A stretch of 64,000 nucleotides of DNA from Bacillus sp. OV322 (GTDB taxonomy: Bacteria > Bacillota > Bacilli > Bacillales > DSM-1321): assembly GCF_900112495.1 (NCBI RefSeq), contig NZ_FOMA01000002.1:372001-436000 (forward strand). Direction: 5' to 3'. The notes below the pieces were generated by a model. The model was not told where the DNA came from, made no database searches, and saw nothing but the letters and a program-made list of their open reading frames with translations. Position numbers and translations under genes: made by a program. Of this stretch, positions 59,723 to 64,000 are shown piece after piece. How positions within the stretch are numbered: the first letter of the stretch is position 1; every line of letters begins with the position of its first letter.

Positions 59723-61066
59723 TTATGCTCTATTCCTTTGTTTTATGATAAAGGATGCAAATGTCAGGATAAACAGGATAATCAGGCATACAAAGGTTCC
59801 AACTGCATTCTGGCTGCTCAGAATGAATGAGCAGAAAATGAAGGAAAGAGAAAGAATCGCGAATATGGATGGCAGCGGATGCCACAAAACCTTAAATGAC
59901 GGCTTCTCCGGATACTCGCTGCGGAGCTTCAGCTGTGCAGCAAGTATGGCGATCCACAATAAAAGGACCGTAAAGCCAGGAATGGTCATCATATAGCTTA
60001 TTATTTGTTCTGGTGCGAGGTATGCAAGAAATACGCCTGCTCCAATGAATAGACCTGTCAGAGAAATTCCGAAAACCGGTACAGAGCTTTTTGTTGTCCG
60101 AGAAAGGAACCGCGGTGCTTCCCCAGTTTGTGACATGGAGAATAATGTTCTTGATGTCGCGTATATCCCTGAATTGGCAGCAGAAAGAACAGCTGTCAGC
60201 AATACGAAATTCATGATGCCTGCAGCTCCCGGAAGCCCGGATGTGCTGAATACCTGCACAAAAGGAGAACCGGCAGAGGATACCTTATCCCAAGGCATAA
60301 TTCCGCAAATGATCAAAATAGGCAGCACGTAAAAGAGGATGACTCTCCACACGGTTCCTTTGATAATCTTTGGCAGGACACGATGTGCATCTTTTGTTTC
60401 CGTCACAGCCACACCAATCAGTTCTGCTCCCCCGTAAGAAAATACAACCACTAAGAAGGCACTGAGAATTCCGTTTGCACCGTGGGGGAAGAAACCTCCA
60501 TGTGCGGTATAGTTGGTAAAAGGATGATCAGGCGAGCCTGGAAATAATCCGAATAAGATGCATGCTCCTAATATGATAAAAGCAATTAGTGCGATAATTT
60601 TGATGCCGGCAAACCAAAATTCAAATTCACCGTAATTTTTGACTGAAGTCAAATTGATCCCGATAATCAAAGCTCCGCATACCAGGGCGAGCAGCCACAG
60701 CGGCAGAGACGGGAACCAATACTGTAAAAAAGAGCCGGCTGCCAATAATTCAACAATAGTAACGATGATCCAGTTAATCCAGTACAGCCAGCCAGCGATA
60801 AAGGATACTTGAGATCCGAACGCATGATGAATCAATTTCTGTACATTCATATCCGGAAAAACCATCGCCATCTCCCCGAGAGCTGCCATAACGATAAACA
60901 GCAGAAGCCCCCCGATTAAATATGCGATGATGACGCTGGGTCCTGCAAGATTCAATGTATCTGAACTGCCTTTGAAAATCCCTGTGCCAATCATACCTGC
61001 CAATGCTATTAACTGCACATGCCTCGATAATAGGCCTCTATTTAACACTTGCTCATGCTTCTTCAT
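59723..61066 (-). CDS. Amino acid permease (APC superfamily)
   Basis: A 447-residue transporter with about 12 membrane spans. The APC signature is in the first span (HVQLIALAGMIGTGIFKGSSDTLNLAGPSVIIAYLIGG), and FSYGGAELIGVAVTETKDAHRVLPKIIKGTVWRVILFYVLP is the typical span 6 region of amino acid:proton symporters. NSGIYATSRTLFSMSQTGEAPRFLS follows. Substrate cannot be told. The start at 61066 gives MKKHEQVLNRGL; the upstream site (AAAGGTTGTCAC) is only moderate. No T-box or other leader was recognised. Confidence 0.9.
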   Translation of the reverse strand: MKKHEQVLNRGLLSRHVQLIALAGMIGTGIFKGSSDTLNLAGPSVIIAYLIGGLLLFIVMAALGEMAMVFPDMNVQKLIHHAFGSQVSFIAGWLYWINWIIVTIVELLAAGSFLQYWFPSLPLWLLALVCGALIIGINLTSVKNYGEFEFWFAGIKIIALIAFIILGACILFGLFPGSPDHPFTNYTAHGGFFPHGANGILSAFLVVVFSYGGAELIGVAVTETKDAHRVLPKIIKGTVWRVILFYVLPILIICGIMPWDKVSSAGSPFVQVFSTSGLPGAAGIMNFVLLTAVLSAANSGIYATSRTLFSMSQTGEAPRFLSRTTKSSVPVFGISLTGLFIGAGVFLAYLAPEQIISYMMTIPGFTVLLLWIAILAAQLKLRSEYPEKPSFKVLWHPLPSIFAILSLSFIFCSFILSSQNAVGTFVCLIILFILTFASFIIKQRNRA

Positions 61067-61266
61067 GATGTGACAACCTTTCTCTCAAAATAGTAAACAA
61101 TCTCAAATGATTGCATGAATTTACGCTTAAACGCTTTTAAGCACTAAAGTAACATTTATAAATATAGCACAAATCAGCGAAATCCTCAAATTGCTTTTAT
61201 AAAGGCTCTTTTCTTGAAGATTGTTTTTTTTATGAGTGCTGTGAGGCGGTCCCATTGGTAAATCGG

Positions 61267-61387
61267 GTTGATTGGAGCATAAGGTGCGAGACTCCTGCGG
61301 GATTTGCGGGAAGGTGAGACCCCGCATGCGAAGACGAGGAGGCTCACCGCCCGCCCCGGGGAAAGCGAGCATCCTGGAGCGGAAATC
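61267..61387 (-). repeat. GC-rich dispersed repeat, inverted full copy
   Basis: GTTGATTGGAGC, GAGACTCCTGCGGG, GTGAGACCCCGC, GACGAGGAGGCTCACCGC and CATCCTGGAGCGGAAATC are the complement of the 46014 copy in reverse order. It fills the gap between the permease and minJ; the remaining sequence there is AT-rich without a clear site. Confidence 0.85.
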
Positions 61388-61505
61388 GAAAGAAGAAGGC
61401 AGTACATATATTCCGAATAGGCAGGATACCGGCATTTTGTTAAAATAGAACATAGCCATGTGTACATGCATCGTGATTAAGATTGAGAAGGATGGTGAAG
61501 AGGAA

Positions 61506-62699
61506 TTGAGGGAAGATTGGCTTATAGCATGCTTGCAGGGAATAGTGAAAATCTTTCAGCATCCTGTTTTATATATTGCTGTTTTAGTGAGTCTATTAAC
61601 AGGATATCTCCGTGTGAAAAGAGAGAGAAAGGATTTTCATGTCCGCATTTTTGATGTGTCACAGGAATTGCGCTATCTTTTTCCGCAGGGAATAGTATGG
61701 GGATTGATATTGTCCCTTGTTGCCCTGGGATGCGGTATTGTCATCCCGGAGGCATCCGTAATATTGATTGCTTTCATTACCATCGTGCTCGCGGCAACGA
61801 CAAAGTTCAGGCTGCTTTCGCCTGCATACAGCATTGGTCTGGCATTTTTAGGCCTGTTTTTTATCTACGACCAAAATGTTTCGGTTCCTTATTTTCATGA
61901 AGCATTTTCCGCAATGGGCCAGTCGAAATATCCGTCTCTTGCTGTGCTGCTGGGCCTCCTTTTAATAAGTGAAGGATTTTTAATTGGAAGGAGTGCCATT
62001 AGACGGCCTTCTCCCAAACGGGCAGTCTCGAAGCGCGGGCAGACAGTTGGTGTATATGTATCACGCAGAGTCTGGCTGATTCCGATGTTTGTCCTTATTC
62101 CAGGAGGGAACCTGCCGGCAACCTTTGACTGGTATCCCGTTTTTTCCATCGGCTCAGCACACATTATGCCGATTGTGCTTCCATTTCTGCTCGGCTTTTC
62201 GCAAAAAGTCCGAGGTATGCTCCCATACATGGCCATCAAGGCTCACGGTAGGCAGGTTGTGCTCTTGGGAGTGATTGTCACACTGATTGCAGCCGGGAGC
62301 ACATGGTACCCGAATTTGTCTATCATTTCAGTTGTGCTGGCGATGCTTGGCCGGGAGCTGATTTCCTACCTCGTAAAAACTTCAGATGCGAAGAGGTCAT
62401 TTTACTTTTCCCCGAGCAAGCTTGGTGTCCGGATCCTGGGTGTTATACCAGGTACTCCAGCTGATAAAATGGGACTTGAAATGGGAGAAATCATCAGCAA
62501 AGTGAATGGTGTGACAGCCGGAAACGAACTGGAGTTTTATGCAGCACTTCAAAAAAACCGTGCCTACTGCAAGCTTGAGGTTATCGGCAATAATGGAGAA
62601 ATCCGCTTTGCTCAAAAAGCCCTCTATGAGGGAGAACACCATGAGCTCGGCATTCTATTCACTGAGGCCGCAGACAGTGACAGCGGAAAAGCGGTATAA
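61506..62699 (+). CDS. minJ: Cell division topological determinant MinJ
   Basis: A 397-residue protein, exactly the length of B. subtilis MinJ, which bridges DivIVA to MinD at the division site. About seven N-terminal membrane spans are followed by a C-terminal PDZ domain (GVRILGVIPGTPADKMGLEMGEIISKVNGVTAGNELEFYAALQKNRAYCKLEV) and the characteristic end GEIRFAQKALYEGEHHELGILF. The TTG at 61506 after GGTGAAGAGG fits this length; the frame runs up to 61458. It sits near ctpB, as in B. subtilis, with the permease inserted between. Confidence 0.93.
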   Translation: MREDWLIACLQGIVKIFQHPVLYIAVLVSLLTGYLRVKRERKDFHVRIFDVSQELRYLFPQGIVWGLILSLVALGCGIVIPEASVILIAFITIVLAATTKFRLLSPAYSIGLAFLGLFFIYDQNVSVPYFHEAFSAMGQSKYPSLAVLLGLLLISEGFLIGRSAIRRPSPKRAVSKRGQTVGVYVSRRVWLIPMFVLIPGGNLPATFDWYPVFSIGSAHIMPIVLPFLLGFSQKVRGMLPYMAIKAHGRQVVLLGVIVTLIAAGSTWYPNLSIISVVLAMLGRELISYLVKTSDAKRSFYFSPSKLGVRILGVIPGTPADKMGLEMGEIISKVNGVTAGNELEFYAALQKNRAYCKLEVIGNNGEIRFAQKALYEGEHHELGILFTEAADSDSGKAV

Positions 62700-62781
62700 A
62701 TTTGTAAGTTTTCAATAGCGGTGATATTTCACCTGCATTTTCAGAGAAAACATCCTATCTTTTATAATATAGAATGAAGAC

Positions 62782-62826
62782 AAACCCCTTTTCCAAAGGT
62801 TATTTGTGGAAAAAGGGTTTTTTTCT
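62782..62826 (+). terminator. Terminator after minJ
   Basis: AAACCCCTTTTCCA and TGGAAAAAGGGTTT pair (one mismatch) with an 11-base loop, followed by a T run. Confidence 0.88.
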
Positions 62827-63149
62827 TTTGCGGCACCATATTTATTGGCTCTTTTCATAATAACTACTTTATGCAGATGAGCTAGTAACTATAAAAAAAC
62901 GCCTCAAACATCTATCTTTTATAGATGTGATTTTTTGAATCATCCACCGATTAATTTATTAAGATACCAAAATCAGTATAAAAATTATGGGCCGGTAATC
63001 CATAAACTATATATAGATCTGAAAAAGTTAAAACATAACAATATTTATTTTCTATTCCAATCTTACTTTTTTCTCTTTACCAAACCGCGCTCTCTGTCGA
63101 TATAAGAAAAAAGAATGATGGAAAGAATTTTTCTAGGCATAGGGGGTAT
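62827..63149. other. minJ-chemoreceptor intergenic region
   Basis: 323 bases without a gene. A second hairpin with perfect eight-base arms ACATCTAT/ATAGATGT (62908-62915, 62921-62928), preceded by AAAAAAA and followed by ATTTTTTG, looks like a terminator with no gene before it. A SigD-like -10 GTCGATAT lies at 63096-63103, but the expected -35 (TTAC at 63077) is poor. Confidence 0.45.
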
Positions 63150-64000
63150 ATGAATTTGTTTTTACGCAACATAAACATTGGGGCGAAATATTTTATAGTT
63201 TTTGCGTTAGTGGCGTTAACCTTTATTGGCAGTATTGTTTTTACATTCTTATTGCTGCAGAAAACAAAGGATGCGATGGGAACGTCACAGCAGAAAAATG
63301 ATGTCGCTATCTATTCAGCCGAACTTGTAACGCTTTTTGAGAAAAAGTACATACAAATTCCGCAATATCTGATTTTAACAGATGAAAAGCTTTTAGAGGA
63401 ATACTTAGATGACAGTAAAAAATTTGTTAGTGTGGCAAAAAATCTGCAGCAGAAGCTGAATGATAAAGAGCAGATTTCTTTGTTCAATCAAATCATCAAA
63501 AATAATAATGAATTAGACCAGTACTTTTTCAGCACAATGGTTCCTAGGGTCAAGGAATTTAAATCAAATGATTTCAAGGATTTACAGCAGGCTGTCAGCA
63601 AACTGAAAACAGATACTGATCAAGTTGCAGGGCAGCTGAAGGAGGCAGCGAGTGACTCCAATTATCGAACAATGTCTGGTGCGATGAATGATATTGGAAT
63701 GACGACTTCAATGCTTCTTATTTCTGGAATCGCTTCCATCACCGTTTCTTTTTTGCTGCTCATTTATATCAGCCGGAAAATTAAGAAAGAGCTTAGCCAT
63801 GTAGTGGCTGTAAGTTCTGAAATTGCTGAAGGAAATCTTAATTTTTCTGAATTGAAGTATGAAGGGAAAGATGAAATCGGAAAGCTTTCCCGTTCTATTA
63901 ATCATATGGGAGAAAGCCTCCGGCAAATGATAGTAGAAGTTTCCGATGTTGCAGGAAACGTAGATAAATACAGTGATTCTCTTGCGGAGTCATCAAAAGA
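63150..64000 (+). CDS. Methyl-accepting chemotaxis protein, N-terminal part (cut by window end)
   Basis: The frame is open from ATG 63150 (AGGGGG upstream) to the window end, 283 codons. An N-terminal span (YFIVFALVALTFIGSIVFTFLLL), an extracellular helical sensor of about 155 residues, a second span (SMLLISGIASITVSFLLLIYI) and a HAMP domain (SRKIKKELSHVVAVSSEIAEGNLNFSELKYEGKDEIGKLSRSINHMGESLRQMI) are visible, then the start of the signalling coiled coil. The ligand is unknown; the sensor looks like a four-helix bundle. Control by SigD is plausible but weakly supported. Confidence 0.92.
   Translation, partial: MNLFLRNINIGAKYFIVFALVALTFIGSIVFTFLLLQKTKDAMGTSQQKNDVAIYSAELVTLFEKKYIQIPQYLILTDEKLLEEYLDDSKKFVSVAKNLQQKLNDKEQISLFNQIIKNNNELDQYFFSTMVPRVKEFKSNDFKDLQQAVSKLKTDTDQVAGQLKEAASDSNYRTMSGAMNDIGMTTSMLLISGIASITVSFLLLIYISRKIKKELSHVVAVSSEIAEGNLNFSELKYEGKDEIGKLSRSINHMGESLRQMIVEVSDVAGNVDKYSDSLAESSK

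Overview
The window comes from a low-to-mid GC, spore-forming Bacillaceae bacterium (Bacillus/Cytobacillus-like). AGGAGG ribosome binding sites, TTG/GTG starts, SigA, SigB, SigD and SigH type promoters, Spo0A-box-like motifs and SinR/SinI homologues all point this way. The backbone keeps the gene order known from Bacillus subtilis: tag genes, tagO, tagU, yvyE, degS-degU, degV, comFA-comFC, yvyF-flgM-flgN-flgK-flgL-yviE-fliW-csrA, hag, flaG-fliD-fliS-fliT, hpf, secA, prfB, yitT, cccB, ftsE-ftsX, ctpB and minJ. Accessory DNA is inserted at several joints.

Region by region. 1-8.4 kb: wall teichoic acid synthesis and export (two CDP-glycerol glycerophosphotransferases, a TagE-like glucosyltransferase, TagG/TagH, TagA, TagO). 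8.6-10.4 kb, minus strand: TagU/LytR and YvyE. 11.1-14.3 kb: DegS/DegU and a DegV fatty-acid-binding protein. 14.4-17 kb: late competence genes and YvyF. 17.1-30.7 kb: flagellar hook-filament block with four SigD-type promoters and a CsrA-FliW-flagellin control loop. Inside it lies an AT-rich insert (23.5-27.8 kb) with a Maf-type flagellin glycosylation factor and the wreckage of pseB and pseI. 30.7-31.4 kb: the ribosome hibernation factor HPF under a stacked SigB/SigH promoter.

31.4-41.7 kb is the most interesting part. It is a biofilm-matrix island inserted between hpf and secA. It holds two SipW signal peptidase/TasA(CalY)-family fibre clusters, a class D sortase co-transcribed with a SinR-like repressor, an LPDTA wall-anchored protein that looks like a TasA relative, clustered SinR-type operators, and a SinI antirepressor gene behind a cyclic-di-GMP-I (GEMM) riboswitch, next to sinR. 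I read this as a circuit in which c-di-GMP and probably Spo0A act on SinI, SinI acts on SinR, and SinR controls matrix fibres and their covalent wall anchor. A gamma-glutamyltransferase-like gene and a chromate transporter pair sit inside the island.

41.9-51 kb returns to housekeeping: SecA, RF2 with its programmed frameshift, a YitT protein, cytochrome c551, FtsEX and an EnvC-like M23 protein. 51-64 kb holds a serine hydrolase, a DUF318-type permease, SelD-MnmH for tRNA selenouridine, a decayed IS1595-family element with a passenger gene, CtpB, an amino acid permease, MinJ, and the start of a methyl-accepting chemotaxis protein.

Three dispersed intergenic repeat families recur. The most striking has five copies, each built from exactly four 21-bp units plus a conserved tail. 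No rRNA, tRNA or CRISPR array was recognised.
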